A stretch of 60,534 nucleotides of DNA from positions 1-60,534 of the forward strand of contig JAKACM010000018.1 in the NCBI GenBank assembly GCA_021821465.1. Reading direction: 5' to 3'. The number at the start of each line of letters is the position of its first letter. Position 1 is the first letter of the stretch. The notes under the pieces are model-generated. The model did no database searches. It saw nothing but the letters and a program-made list of their open reading frames with translations, and had not been told where the DNA came from. This DNA comes from Bacillota bacterium (GTDB lineage: Bacteria > Bacillota > Sulfobacillia > Sulfobacillales > Sulfobacillaceae). The translations under genes were made by a program, and so were the position numbers. Below, piece after piece: positions 7,500-16,061 of the stretch.

Positions 7500-8402
7500 T
7501 CAAGCCCCCACCGGTTGCGTAGCCGCGCTTAAGGTCATGACAATGCCTAGGGTGAGAAGGCAAAGACTGATCCACATAGTCCACGGAGGAATTTGATGCA
7601 GCACGGCCCAAGCCAATAAGGCAGAACCGGGAATTTCGCCAATCATCGCCATCGACACATGTCGAGCGGGCATGAAGCGTAGCAACCAATTGAAGGTGGT
7701 GTGTCCTCCCAAAGTGGGAATCACGGCCATAAGCCCATAGAGGATGAATAGTCGAACGTTTAACGGGCCCAATGGATTCGGGTTGGTGAAGTTTACGGCC
7801 AGAAGAATGAGGCTGGCCATGAAATAGGTCCCAAAGGAATATTGTGTGGCGGTAAGATATTGACGGTTATACTGCCCTGAGAGCAGATAGAGCCCCGCAA
7901 ACACCGAGCCGAGCATGGCATCAAAGATTCCCGCCGTCTGAGTTGACGACAATGAGGTCGTGAGAGGTAAAATGGCCAGACCTAACGCCGTGAAGACCAA
8001 TCCGGCTATCATCGATCGGGAAAAGCGATCTTTATGCCAATATCGTCCGTAGAATGCGAGCAGAAGCGGGTGCGTCGAAACGACAGCCGTGGACAAAGCG
8101 ACGGGTAAAACCATAAGGGACTGTATCCAGAAAATGAAATGCAGAGCCAAAAACAGGCCCGACCAGGTAAATCCTTTGATACGCGCCCATGAGAGCCATT
8201 CTTTGGGTTGTCGTAGGATCATTGGGGCTAAGACCAATGTGCTTAGAGAAAGACGCCAAAAAGCAATCGTTTCGGCTTGCATTCCGGTTAATCGGATGAG
8301 GATAGATGCGCTGGAGATCGATAAGACCCCAACTGCTACAGCCCCGAAACGTTGCAGAGCAGCTGGGGCAAAGGGTGTTCCAGGTTCCTCAGACTTTAGC
8401 AT
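7500..8402 (-). CDS. EamA/DMT-family membrane transporter
   Basis: The 300-residue protein shows about ten hydrophobic helices in two halves, the drug/metabolite transporter arrangement. The first half contains AFWRLSLSTLVLAP and the second half ends in the cluster SALLAWAVLHQIP with LGIVM. Such proteins export amino acids or other metabolites; the substrate cannot be read from the sequence. The start overlaps the end of the upstream SirB1-type gene by 14 bases, so the two are translationally coupled. Confidence 0.85.
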   Translation of the reverse strand: MLKSEEPGTPFAPAALQRFGAVAVGVLSISSASILIRLTGMQAETIAFWRLSLSTLVLAPMILRQPKEWLSWARIKGFTWSGLFLALHFIFWIQSLMVLPVALSTAVVSTHPLLLAFYGRYWHKDRFSRSMIAGLVFTALGLAILPLTTSLSSTQTAGIFDAMLGSVFAGLYLLSGQYNRQYLTATQYSFGTYFMASLILLAVNFTNPNPLGPLNVRLFILYGLMAVIPTLGGHTTFNWLLRFMPARHVSMAMIGEIPGSALLAWAVLHQIPPWTMWISLCLLTLGIVMTLSAATQPVGA

Positions 8403-9240
8403 AAGACTGTGTCAACATATCCCGAAATCCGCTGAGTGAGTCGGCACGGTCTGGGTCCTGGGTACTATAGACTTGGATGAGATTGGTCAGCATACGAACC
8501 AGCATAAAACGTGTTGGAGTCGGGCTCAAATAAGCCGGATGGAAGCCAAAACCGTTGGTCATCAGGAATTGCACACACTCTCCGCGGTTTAATAACTGTC
8601 CTTTTTCAAATGCATCAATAAAAAGGCTGTCGTTATACTGCAACAGAAAGTGTCCGGGCATGCTGATTCCTACGACCGGAATTCGTAGACGGCGCGCAAT
8701 GAGCAGGTAAACTAACGAGAGACTAATGGGGATACCGATCCGGCGGTCCAGTACTTGGTTGAGATAGCTGTTATCGGCATCATAGTAGGCTTCCTTGTTT
8801 CCGGCAAACCCGAGTTCATCGAAGAAATAGTGATTCAAGCTTTCGATGAGCTCTCGTCCCTTAAGATTTTGCTGATCCATCTGGGTTTTAAAGTTTTGTG
8901 ACATGGAATCAAGCATTTCTCGGTAGTGTTGCCGATTGATTGTCGGATAGCCGGATTCAGCGATAAGAAAGGCCCCTTCTTCCAGATCAATCCAAGCGGA
9001 CGGCATGGCAGCGAAACGCTGGAAGCGTTCTCCCAGTTCGTCAAGACGTAATCGTTCAAGAATGCTGTAGACCCGCGTTCGTACGTGCGGATCCATAGAC
9101 GTTCTGGCTTCTTCCAGATATGGCTGAGCCTCCTGACGAGATTCGATTAATCGCTGTCGCGCTATTTGCGCGGTTTTGATATCATCATCCCCCAAGAGAT
9201 GAATCAGTGCTCTAATTTGCCTCTCGGTCAATGTATTCAT
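8389..9240 (-). CDS. SirB1/transglutaminase-like protein
   Basis: The 283-residue product has a helical N-terminal part and a domain resembling the SirB1/YchA transglutaminase-like family: ESLNHYFFDELGFAGNKEAYYDADNSYLNQVLDRR followed by GIPISLSLVYLLIARRL and VVGISMPGHFLLQY. Members are proposed protease-like or scaffold proteins, and their biochemical role is poorly known. The ATG at 9240 is preferred over 9261 because AAAGGAG lies about 9 bases before it and inside the longer version. It is cotranscribed with the EamA transporter. Confidence 0.8.
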   Translation of the reverse strand: MNTLTERQIRALIHLLGDDDIKTAQIARQRLIESRQEAQPYLEEARTSMDPHVRTRVYSILERLRLDELGERFQRFAAMPSAWIDLEEGAFLIAESGYPTINRQHYREMLDSMSQNFKTQMDQQNLKGRELIESLNHYFFDELGFAGNKEAYYDADNSYLNQVLDRRIGIPISLSLVYLLIARRLRIPVVGISMPGHFLLQYNDSLFIDAFEKGQLLNRGECVQFLMTNGFGFHPAYLSPTPTRFMLVRMLTNLIQVYSTQDPDRADSLSGFRDMLTQSYAKV

Positions 9241-9657
9241 GGCCGCCGCTCCTTTCTCCATGGCTCAATTGCGGCCGAGGTACACGATTATACCTCCACT
9301 ATATGGGATAGCGGTCGATAAGGTTCGTTCCGCCCCCAGCCGTTAACATACTATTCGCGGTCGTTCACATTTCTCCTGCCTCTTTTTTCGTCCCGATTAT
9401 CAAGAAAATAGGGGACTGTATTGTTATTATACAAGGCAAGGCAAGTGGATAGCACTACTGCAACATTTGTTTTTCCATTTTTCCCCGAATTTTCTAACAT
9501 CAAACCTGCCGGGAGTCGACATGCAAGACCCGACAAGATAGGAACAGAACACTGCTAGGCAGCCTTTAGGGAGTGTACGTACTGTTTTTGTGTTTTTATG
9601 CTATGCTGAAAACGAGTCACAAAAAACAGCTCACATAAGGAAAGGGGGGTGCAGTTC
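9241..9657. other. divergent intergenic region between SirB1-type gene and encapsulin operon
   Basis: It separates the minus-strand pair from the plus-strand encapsulin operon and should hold both promoters. On the plus strand TGCTATGCT at 9599-9607 looks like an extended -10 box about 50 bases before the first gene; the -35 region is weak. A 61-codon minus frame here lacks support. Confidence 0.35.
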
Positions 9658-10251
9658 TTGGCCACAGACAGTCAGAAAGTATTGATTTACATCGGAAGAA
9701 TTGCCCAACAGAACCCTTCAATTCAAACTATTGTCGGATATTTAATGGCTGATCCGGGGAGATTGCGTCTCGTTTACCACTTAAAAGAAGAATTTAGCAT
9801 GTCCATGGCAATTTCAATTCATCGCCGCATTGAAATACCTTTGGCTCCCTGGCAGGGATTTATCAAGGGAGTTCCGGTTCCCGATCCCTTGACATGGATT
9901 CAGGCAGCTCAAGACTACCGAGGACAACCGGTTATGGTACGCATTTCGACAGATGATCCTGTCCTTCTGCAACTACTCAATCAGGTTCTCAAAGACGAAA
10001 AAGACAAGGAATATCGTCAGCAGCTAATGGAAAGAATGGATGGTGTCCGCACGGAACTCGATCGGGCACTGGACTTGTATAACGAGGTTCGTAACATCAT
10101 GGAAGTGGATCGCGACCGTCAAGATGAATTAGCAAAGTTTTTGTCTTTGGCCGAGAGCCAAATGCAGGGAATGGGCCAGGAACTCAAAGCTTTGAAAGCC
10201 CATCTGCAAGCTAATAGCCCTTCACTGCCGCCGTCGGAGGGAGATGATTAA
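9658..10251 (+). CDS. UPF0302 (YpiB)-like N-terminal domain plus coiled coil; first gene of encapsulin operon
   Basis: The first 105 residues resemble the UPF0302 fold of Bacillus YpiB (pattern YLM-x-DPGRLRLVYHL ... MAISIHRR ... PDPLTWIQAAQDYRGQPVMVRIS); the rest, about 110-185, is highly charged heptad-like helix, probably a coiled coil, with an acidic Pro/Ser tail. I chose the TTG at 9658 because AAGGAAAGGGGGG lies 8 bases upstream; a GTG at 9649 is inside that site. No function is known. The ferritin-like cargo starts 17 bases after its stop, so it is cotranscribed with the encapsulin genes and may be a cargo adaptor or regulator. That is inference; no cargo-loading motif is visible in its tail. 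Confidence 0.65.
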   Translation: MATDSQKVLIYIGRIAQQNPSIQTIVGYLMADPGRLRLVYHLKEEFSMSMAISIHRRIEIPLAPWQGFIKGVPVPDPLTWIQAAQDYRGQPVMVRISTDDPVLLQLLNQVLKDEKDKEYRQQLMERMDGVRTELDRALDLYNEVRNIMEVDRDRQDELAKFLSLAESQMQGMGQELKALKAHLQANSPSLPPSEGDD

Positions 10252-10268
10252 TCATCGATCGTAGGACC

Positions 10269-11138
10269 TTGGTTCAGCTATTGAACGCCGATATACGCGG
10301 AGAGCATGATGCTATAGTTCATTATCTAATGCATGCCTGGACTGTAGCCGAGGTCTACGGCCCGCAAATTGAAGCCATTGCCAAAGATGAAATGCAACAT
10401 CTTAAATGGCTGGCCCATAGCGTGGTGCATATGCGGGGCATTCCGGATTTCTCACCCCGGCAAGCCGAATCGGCAAATGATTTAAAGGCGGCCTTAATTC
10501 AGAGTATTGCAGCAGAAGATGCAGCCATTGCTCAGTACGAAGATCATATCCGGCAAATTCCTGACAAAAGGGTTCAAGATTTGTTGCGGCGAATTGTTGT
10601 CGATGAGAAAGATCACCGGCGACAATTTGAAGAAATGTCGGTAAGGGCCGAGGACCAAGCTCGAGATAACCCGCCTACATCCACCCCGGAACTTGCACAG
10701 AATTTGCAAAGTTTGCTGGCTTATGAATATGGGCAGGTCCTTGAATTTTTGTTTCGTTATTTTGTCGAGCAACATGACACGATTATCGGTATGGACGATG
10801 AGGATCGGGCGATTGAAGCCATGAAACATCTGGGATGGATTGCGGAATCTTTAGTGACTTTGGGGTCGACGCCGTCGTGGCTCACCTCAGGGCATCAAAA
10901 CGGGTCCGCTCAGGAGTCTCATGACGCATTCAAGGCTTACGAAAGAGTAGCCGAATGGGCCCAAAAGGTTTCCCCCGCGATGCTCCCCACTCTTCACCGG
11001 ATCATCGCACACGAACAATACCATAACCTTGCAATACATTCCCGACTCCTTACAGTTGGGTCGTTAAAGGAATCGGGGAAAGACTCGTTGCAACTAGATG
11101 TCTCGCAGGAAAGGCAAAGTCAAGAAAGGAAGGATTAA
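10269..11138 (+). CDS. tandem ferritin-like encapsulin cargo protein
   Basis: The 289-residue protein contains two ferritin-like four-helix domains. In the first, E12, E41xxH44, E83 and E113xxH116 give a complete di-iron ligand set. In the second, E153, E225 and E249xxH252 are present but the second ExxH has slipped to E183xxxH187, so its metal site may be altered. Near the C-terminus, residues 261-266 read LTVGSL, followed by KE, which matches the cargo-loading peptide of family 1 encapsulins; 23 hydrophilic residues follow it. The shell gene starts 2 bases after the stop. The role is most likely iron oxidation and storage inside the compartment. The start is TTG 10269, the first start after a stop in frame. 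Confidence 0.85.
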   Translation: MVQLLNADIRGEHDAIVHYLMHAWTVAEVYGPQIEAIAKDEMQHLKWLAHSVVHMRGIPDFSPRQAESANDLKAALIQSIAAEDAAIAQYEDHIRQIPDKRVQDLLRRIVVDEKDHRRQFEEMSVRAEDQARDNPPTSTPELAQNLQSLLAYEYGQVLEFLFRYFVEQHDTIIGMDDEDRAIEAMKHLGWIAESLVTLGSTPSWLTSGHQNGSAQESHDAFKAYERVAEWAQKVSPAMLPTLHRIIAHEQYHNLAIHSRLLTVGSLKESGKDSLQLDVSQERQSQERKD

Positions 11139-11140
11139 TC

Positions 11141-11992
11141 ATGGACTATCTCATGCGTGAGGAATCTCCTTTAACCGAACGCGAATGGTCTGAGGTGGAT
11201 GAAGTAGTGAAAAGGGTGGTGACGGCCCAAATTGTTGGCCGTCATTTTCTTTCGCTCTTTGGTCCAATGGGGCCGGGGGTTCAGGTTGTTGCCATTGACG
11301 TCTCCTCAGACTTTGAAACCGGTGCAAGTGATATGTTGGGCCAAAATGATGATGCGGTAACACTTTCAAATCGCATCTATCAAAAAGTTCCTATGCTCCA
11401 CCGCGACTTTATTGTGTTTTGGCGAGATATCGAAACCTCTCGAACTCAGGGAATGCCATTGGATTGGTCGTCGGCAGAAGCCGCTGCCAATGATGTGGCT
11501 CGTGCCGAAGACCGGCTTATCTTACTAGGGGATAGCCGCGACAATTTGCCCGGATTACTCAATCTAGAGGGGCGGCAGGTCATACGTCACAAGAATTGGA
11601 GCGAAGAAGGAAAGGGATTTGAGAATGTCGTCGAAGCTCTGAGAATTTTGAGTGCATCGGGGTTTTACCCCCCTTATACGGTTATTGTGAGTCCCGCTAT
11701 CTTTGCTTTATGGCATCGACTGTATGGAAACAGCGGCGTCTTGGAAGTGAATCAAATCCGTCACTTGGTTCAGGGCGGAGTCTATATGAGTGTGTTTATG
11801 CCGGAAAATGACGTGCTGGTTGTTGCTAATTCCGTTCAAAATCTGGATCTGGCCATAGGGATTGACACATCCGTTGCGTTTGTGGAATCGAGCGCCATGA
11901 ACCATCGTTTTAGAGTGCTGGAGACGTTGACTTTGCGGGTGAAACGGCCGGGTTCTGTGTGCCACCTTACACCTTTATCCCCAACGTCTTAA
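11141..11992 (+). CDS. encapsulin shell protein (family 1, HK97 fold)
   Basis: The 283 residues begin MDYLMREESPLTEREWSEVDEVV and continue with QIVGRHFLSLFGPMGPGVQ, the N-arm and E-loop region signature of encapsulins, with further matches in AEDRLILLGD, the LRILSASGFYPPYTVIVSP segment and the ending RVLETLTLRVKRPGSV. Encapsulin subunits assemble into icosahedral compartments that take up proteins with a C-terminal LTVGSL-type peptide, present in the gene before. The length is near that of the larger Firmicutes iron-storage shells. An AAGAAAGGAAGG site lies 7 bases before the ATG. Together the operon should build an iron-storing or oxidative-stress compartment. Confidence 0.9.
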   Translation: MDYLMREESPLTEREWSEVDEVVKRVVTAQIVGRHFLSLFGPMGPGVQVVAIDVSSDFETGASDMLGQNDDAVTLSNRIYQKVPMLHRDFIVFWRDIETSRTQGMPLDWSSAEAAANDVARAEDRLILLGDSRDNLPGLLNLEGRQVIRHKNWSEEGKGFENVVEALRILSASGFYPPYTVIVSPAIFALWHRLYGNSGVLEVNQIRHLVQGGVYMSVFMPENDVLVVANSVQNLDLAIGIDTSVAFVESSAMNHRFRVLETLTLRVKRPGSVCHLTPLSPTS

Positions 11993-12019
11993 ACTGGTAC
12001 AATAACGTGGGTGAGTAAT

Positions 12020-12595
12020 ATGTCCGACTCCAAAGAAGAACAGCCCAACGACTTTGTGCAATGGAGGCATGCCCCCGCCAAGCACTGGTTGTATTGTCCC
12101 TTATGCCGTGGGCCTTTGGCGAATCAAAGCTGGGACGGGCGAGAACGCCGCTACTGCACTCATTGCGGGTTTGTTTACTGGGAACGTGCATTGCCTGCAG
12201 TGGCCGTTCTGGTATTTGAGCCGATTCGCCAAGAGATATTGCTGGTAACACGCCGCTATCCACCATATGCGGGTGGTTTGACATTTCCCGGCGGCGGCAT
12301 CGAATTCGGAGAAAGTGTGGCTGAAGCTGCAGTGCGGGAGGTACAAGAAGAAACCGGACTCTTAGTGTCGTTGGATAGCCAATTCGGAACGTGGTCGACC
12401 CCGGGAAATCACACCATTATTACATTTTTTCGCGCTCACCCCGTGGATGGCGAGATCAAGGCGGGAAGTGACGCCTTAGAGGCTGGTTTCTACCGCTGGA
12501 ATAAAGTGCTCTCACTCGCGTTTAGCTTGCACGATATGGTGTTGAACTTGTTTCGCACGGAGATGGAGATGACGATTGCGGGTCCCCAAAAATAG
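12020..12595 (+). CDS. Nudix hydrolase with zinc ribbon
   Basis: The N-terminus has a four-cysteine zinc ribbon (CPLC ... CTHCG) as in NADH-pyrophosphatase-type Nudix proteins. It is followed by the Nudix box GGGIEFGESVAEAAVREVQEETG, which provides the metal-binding REVQEE glutamates. The enzyme hydrolyses a nucleoside diphosphate linked to another moiety; the substrate is not clear. The ATG at 12020 is chosen over GTG 12011, which overlaps the GGGTGAG ribosome site. The last 84 bases overlap a convergent minus-strand gene. Confidence 0.87.
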   Translation: MSDSKEEQPNDFVQWRHAPAKHWLYCPLCRGPLANQSWDGRERRYCTHCGFVYWERALPAVAVLVFEPIRQEILLVTRRYPPYAGGLTFPGGGIEFGESVAEAAVREVQEETGLLVSLDSQFGTWSTPGNHTIITFFRAHPVDGEIKAGSDALEAGFYRWNKVLSLAFSLHDMVLNLFRTEMEMTIAGPQK

Positions 12596-12787
12596 CGGAT
12601 CAGGGTCCGGAATTCGCACCATGAGGGCATCAAGCATGTCATAAAGTAACGTCAGTTTGCAATAAAAGGCTTCGGTGTAGGGCTTTTGATGATATTCGCT
12701 GGCTAATGACGTGAGGGTTTGTTGGATAACGGTAAAGAGAATGTCGATGTGCCATGGGTCCCGTAGCTCGGAATGATGAATCCCCAT
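12512..12787 (-). CDS. small protein of unknown function, convergent overlap with Nudix gene
   Basis: A 91-residue frame starts with ATG directly after a very strong GAAGGAGAGG site, which is the main reason to call it real. The product is helical and His/Leu-rich (ILFTVIQQTLTSLASEYHQ ... FYCKLTLLYDMLDALMVRIPD) with no recognised domain. Its last 28 codons run antisense to the end of the Nudix gene. If real, it is a rare coding-on-both-strands case; if not, the true stop might have been lost by mutation. Confidence 0.5.
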   Translation of the reverse strand: MGIHHSELRDPWHIDILFTVIQQTLTSLASEYHQKPYTEAFYCKLTLLYDMLDALMVRIPDPDPLFLGTRNRHLHLRAKQVQHHIVQAKRE

Positions 12788-12969
12788 ATCCTTTCCTCTC
12801 CTTCAAGTGGTTTCATTGGTTCACCCTATGTTTTAAAGTTCATAGGGGTGATCCCAAAAGGAATATTCGGGGAAGGAGATTATGAGGATCTCTCAAGAGC
12901 CATAGATGAGGAGTTTGACCATCTCAAGGGCGGCCGGCATCTTCCATGCTGAGGAAGGTGCCGGCCGAT

Positions 12970-13398
12970 TTACGACGGAACACCCGAAGAGGGGGGGCGC
13001 TTCACTTTTCGTCTTCGTTTCCATAAGGAGTATCCCAAAACCAGACCCGATATCCACCATGGCCGCACTTTGGATTTTTTCGAGGCGATTGAAGGTTTAA
13101 CATCTTTGTGCTTGCGTGCTTCCAGAATTCCCGCCAATCCGGTGGCAGCGAGCCCCATTCGGTATGCTGATTGTTTGAATTCCTTAAGAGTTTCTCCGAA
13201 ACGGGACGATGAATCTCGCGCCGTTTGAATCAGATCCCCGAGTTGTACTCGCAGTGTGGAAATTTCGTGGGTGATGGCTTTTTCTAATCGGATGATCCGT
13301 AATCCCACAACCATCAGCACAATGCCCAACCCAATAACCAATAAGGTTAAGACCGCAAAACAGACCGCAATGATCGTAAGAGCGGTGCTAATGGTCAT
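12970..13398 (-). CDS. DUF948-like membrane protein
   Basis: The 142-residue product has one long N-terminal membrane helix (about residues 8-36), then an amphipathic helical stretch (THEISTLRVQLGDLIQTARDSS), and a very basic C-terminus with a second short hydrophobic segment WWISGLVLGYSLW. This is the layout of DUF948 proteins, which are found next to YtxH genes in Firmicutes. Its ATG overlaps the stop of the YtxH gene by 4 bases, so the two are coupled. A role at the cell envelope during stress is inferred. Confidence 0.7.
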   Translation of the reverse strand: MTISTALTIIAVCFAVLTLLVIGLGIVLMVVGLRIIRLEKAITHEISTLRVQLGDLIQTARDSSSRFGETLKEFKQSAYRMGLAATGLAGILEARKHKDVKPSIASKKSKVRPWWISGLVLGYSLWKRRRKVKRPPSSGVPS

Positions 13399-13664
13399 GC
13401 ACCTTGGTCCTCGGAAGAGTTGTCATGATTATCGAGAGGGATTTCCGTCACGGATTTTTTGAACAATGACTGGCCTTTTTGTGTTAGTGAGTCTCGAATG
13501 TCGCGCACATTTTTCTGAATCTGATCTAAAGAATCCTGGGTTTTCTTTTTGATGGTGCCTCGTGTTTCGACTCCTGCGTTGGGAGCCAAAAGGACACCTG
13601 CTAGAACTCCTAAAGCAGCGCCCACAACTAAACCACTTAATCTATCCCATGCTCGGTCGTTCAT
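13395..13664 (-). CDS. YtxH-domain envelope protein
   Basis: The 89 residues start with a glycine-rich hydrophobic helix ending GVLAGVLLAPNAGVETR, the YtxH signature of a membrane anchor followed by LLAPxxGxETR. After it comes a helical region with heptad spacing (DSLDQIQKNVRDIRDSL). YtxH-type proteins are general-stress or envelope proteins of unclear activity. A GGAGGCGG site lies just before the ATG. It leads a two-gene operon with the DUF948-like protein. Confidence 0.8.
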   Translation of the reverse strand: MNDRAWDRLSGLVVGAALGVLAGVLLAPNAGVETRGTIKKKTQDSLDQIQKNVRDIRDSLTQKGQSLFKKSVTEIPLDNHDNSSEDQGA

Positions 13665-14508
13665 TGTTCCGCCTCCTTGTATACTTTGTTCTTATTGTGA
13701 CATAACTTGCGGATATGGGAAAGGCCCGGACATCAATAGCATTGGGCGGCCCATCACTTATGCCTTGAGTCTCTACAGGGATTTTTGTCGAACGACGGCA
13801 AATACCTGCTCAAACAGGGTGCCGGCACGGTACAGAGATGCTTTTCGAGGTTGAATCATGGGAATTTCACCAAAGTTTCTGCCGTCTCACTTAGGGCGGT
13901 TCTCTGTCGCGTCTGTAGCGGGTTTACGCAATCAATTTAGATCCGCGTCATAGTTCCTTTCGGCCATCGGTACGTGTCGAGGGTTGTGGATTGTCTTGTT
14001 TGATATGGAGACCTCGGTCTTATTTCCTGTCTATCACTTCATTATGCCGCAGTTCTTTGATCTAGGAGCCTGGGGAGAATAACCAAGGCAGCAACCGGCA
14101 GTAATACGCAATCGTTAAGGTGGATACGTTGTTGCGCACGCTTTTTGGCTCCGATTAAAGAACTTGTGAAACATTCACTCTGATCGTTTTCTGGACCCCG
14201 TTTGTCTGAGTTTCATCGCACAAGATTAGTGTGTTTGAAAGTCATGATGATGAATCTAATGGAATACGACTTGCTACTTTAGACAATCAATGCCAAGGTA
14301 ATGTTAAAGTGGACCAACTTTCATTCGGAAGCCTATTATCGTGGCTGGGCACTTCTCTTGCGTTCTTATATGGAACTTTCACAGGTATATGGACAAAGGA
14401 CAGAACAGAGTGGCTATGATATACTATGCTGGTTCATAGAAAAGTCGGCTGACATCTATAGATGGTGGGATTTCGTGTGCTAACAATGCACTTTTGGATG
14501 TTGAACCA
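13665..14508. other. long intergenic region, no gene recognised
   Basis: About 840 bases without a convincing gene on either strand; frames of about 60 codons at 14231-14483 lack ribosome sites and family features. TATGAT/TATACT hexamers at 14415-14425 may belong to a promoter for the glycosyltransferase gene, whose start lacks a clear ribosome site. Base composition is slightly more AT-rich than the genes. It may be decayed DNA. Confidence 0.35.
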
Positions 14509-15639
14509 ATGAAAATTGCGTTTGTGACGGAAACATGGCATCCTTCGACGGATGGCGTGGTGACACGGGTGACTGAAACAGTCCGGGAACTCAAGGGTAG
14601 GGGCCACGAAATATTAATTGTGGCACCTAATGGGGGAGAACCTGACTTTGAGGGGATTACGGTGAAATCCGTGCCTACTTTTTCGGTATCCTTTGTGTAC
14701 GGAGGAAAGCCTTGGGGAATTCCTCTACCCAGAGTGCAAAAATTTTTAGATGATTTTCATCCGGATATTGTTCATGTAGTTAACCCGTTTATCTTGGGCA
14801 TTGCCGGGGTTTACGCCGCCAAACACCGCAATTATCCCTTATTAGCATCTTATCATACCAATATTGCACAATATGCGGATTTTTATCACCTGGGATTTAC
14901 GAAACCGGCAATCTGGGGACTTCTCCGTATGCTTCATAATCAAGCGGCGTTTAATCTGGCCACTTCCGAAGCCATTATGCGAGACATCACGGCACACGGG
15001 GTTAAAAACGCACGTCTGTGGCGACGTGGAGTAGATCTGTCTCGATTTCATCCCAGTCATCGCTCAGAATCGATGCGGGAGAGGTTGAGTGAAGGCCATG
15101 CGGACAGGCTTATCGCAGTCTATGTTGGCCGTATTGCCAAGGAAAAGGGTTTGGATCGACTTTTGTCGCTGTTCCCCGGGAATTCCGGACTGCATCTCGC
15201 GCTGGTAGGGGAGGGGCCGGCCGAGGATTATTTTCGTGAGCGCTTTCAAAACACACCCACCACTTTTTTAGGGCGGTTTCTGGGGGAAGAATTGGCCAGC
15301 GCTTATGCCTCCGCTGATTTTTTTGTTTTTCCCAGCATTACGGAAACACTGGGCCTCGTGTTGTTGGAAGCAATGGCCTCGGGATTGCCGATCATCGCGG
15401 CGGAATCACCACCCTCGCATGAACTCATTGATTCTAGCGGCGCCGGCAAGCTTTTCCCCAGCACACAACCTTACCAGTTGGCAAAATTGGTGCGGGAATT
15501 GTTGGAGAACAAAAGTGAATTAGTGAACTTATCCCTTAAAGCCCGCCGGGAAGCGGAGAAATGGGGATGGAAAGAACCTACCGATAACTTGGAGGCTTTG
15601 TACCGACAAACCATCGGTGCCGTGAAGGAACCGCAATGA
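14509..15639 (+). CDS. GT4 glycosyltransferase (SQD2/MgtA-like)
   Basis: This is a GT-B fold retaining glycosyltransferase. The N-terminal Rossmann half starts MKIAFVTETWHPSTDGVVTRV and holds HPDIVHVVNPF; the C-terminal half has VYVGRIAKEKGLDRLL and the nucleotide-sugar motif ETLGLVLLEAMASGLP with the E-x7-E pair. The middle (SYHTNIAQYADFYHLGFTKP, then LWRRGVD) resembles SQD2 sulfoquinovosyl- and mannosyl-transferases acting on lipids, so a glycolipid product is plausible. The start is uncertain: ATG 14509 begins the conserved sequence, and a TTG at 14494 is also in frame; neither has a good ribosome site. It overlaps the GtrA gene by 4 bases. Confidence 0.82.
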   Translation: MKIAFVTETWHPSTDGVVTRVTETVRELKGRGHEILIVAPNGGEPDFEGITVKSVPTFSVSFVYGGKPWGIPLPRVQKFLDDFHPDIVHVVNPFILGIAGVYAAKHRNYPLLASYHTNIAQYADFYHLGFTKPAIWGLLRMLHNQAAFNLATSEAIMRDITAHGVKNARLWRRGVDLSRFHPSHRSESMRERLSEGHADRLIAVYVGRIAKEKGLDRLLSLFPGNSGLHLALVGEGPAEDYFRERFQNTPTTFLGRFLGEELASAYASADFFVFPSITETLGLVLLEAMASGLPIIAAESPPSHELIDSSGAGKLFPSTQPYQLAKLVRELLENKSELVNLSLKARREAEKWGWKEPTDNLEALYRQTIGAVKEPQ

Positions 15640-16061
15640 GGCGCTTGTGGCAATTTACACAGTTTGTCTCGGTGGGGATGGGCAATGCTGTTATTGACTT
15701 GTTTGTTTTTAATGGACTGTACTGGCTTTTTCCCACCCGTAATGTGAATCAACTGGTTGTTTATAATACTGTGGCTGTGATCGCGGCTATCTCCAACAGC
15801 TATATTTGGAACACACGGTGGACCTTTCGAAAAAATGTGCGCCAACATGGAAAACATGCTATACGCCAACGTACTTTATTTGTGATCCAATCCTTGATTA
15901 ACATTGTGGTTAACGATGCGATTTTGTGGCTCATTGCCCCGTTAGTTTTACAAGTGCATGTTATTCCCCATGTTATGGCTAACAACATTGCGAAACTGGC
16001 GGCCATGTTTTTGGCGTCGCTGGCGAGCTTCATCATGATGAAGCTTATCGTATTTACCTAG
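15636..16061 (+). CDS. GtrA-family membrane protein
   Basis: The 141 residues form four membrane helices with the GtrA pattern: QFTQFVSVGMGNAVIDLFVFNGLYW at the start, NSYIWNTRWTF in the loop and a terminal helix pair ending ASFIMMKLIVF. Such proteins are thought to carry lipid-linked sugars across the membrane or to help surface glycosylation. The ATGA overlap with the glycosyltransferase suggests that both act on the same glycolipid. Confidence 0.85.
   Translation: MRRLWQFTQFVSVGMGNAVIDLFVFNGLYWLFPTRNVNQLVVYNTVAVIAAISNSYIWNTRWTFRKNVRQHGKHAIRQRTLFVIQSLINIVVNDAILWLIAPLVLQVHVIPHVMANNIAKLAAMFLASLASFIMMKLIVFT

Noticed and set aside
14231..14483. Two overlapping 60-codon frames before the glycosyltransferase
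   Set aside because: No ribosome sites, no conserved features; AT-rich promoter-like sequence is the simpler explanation.
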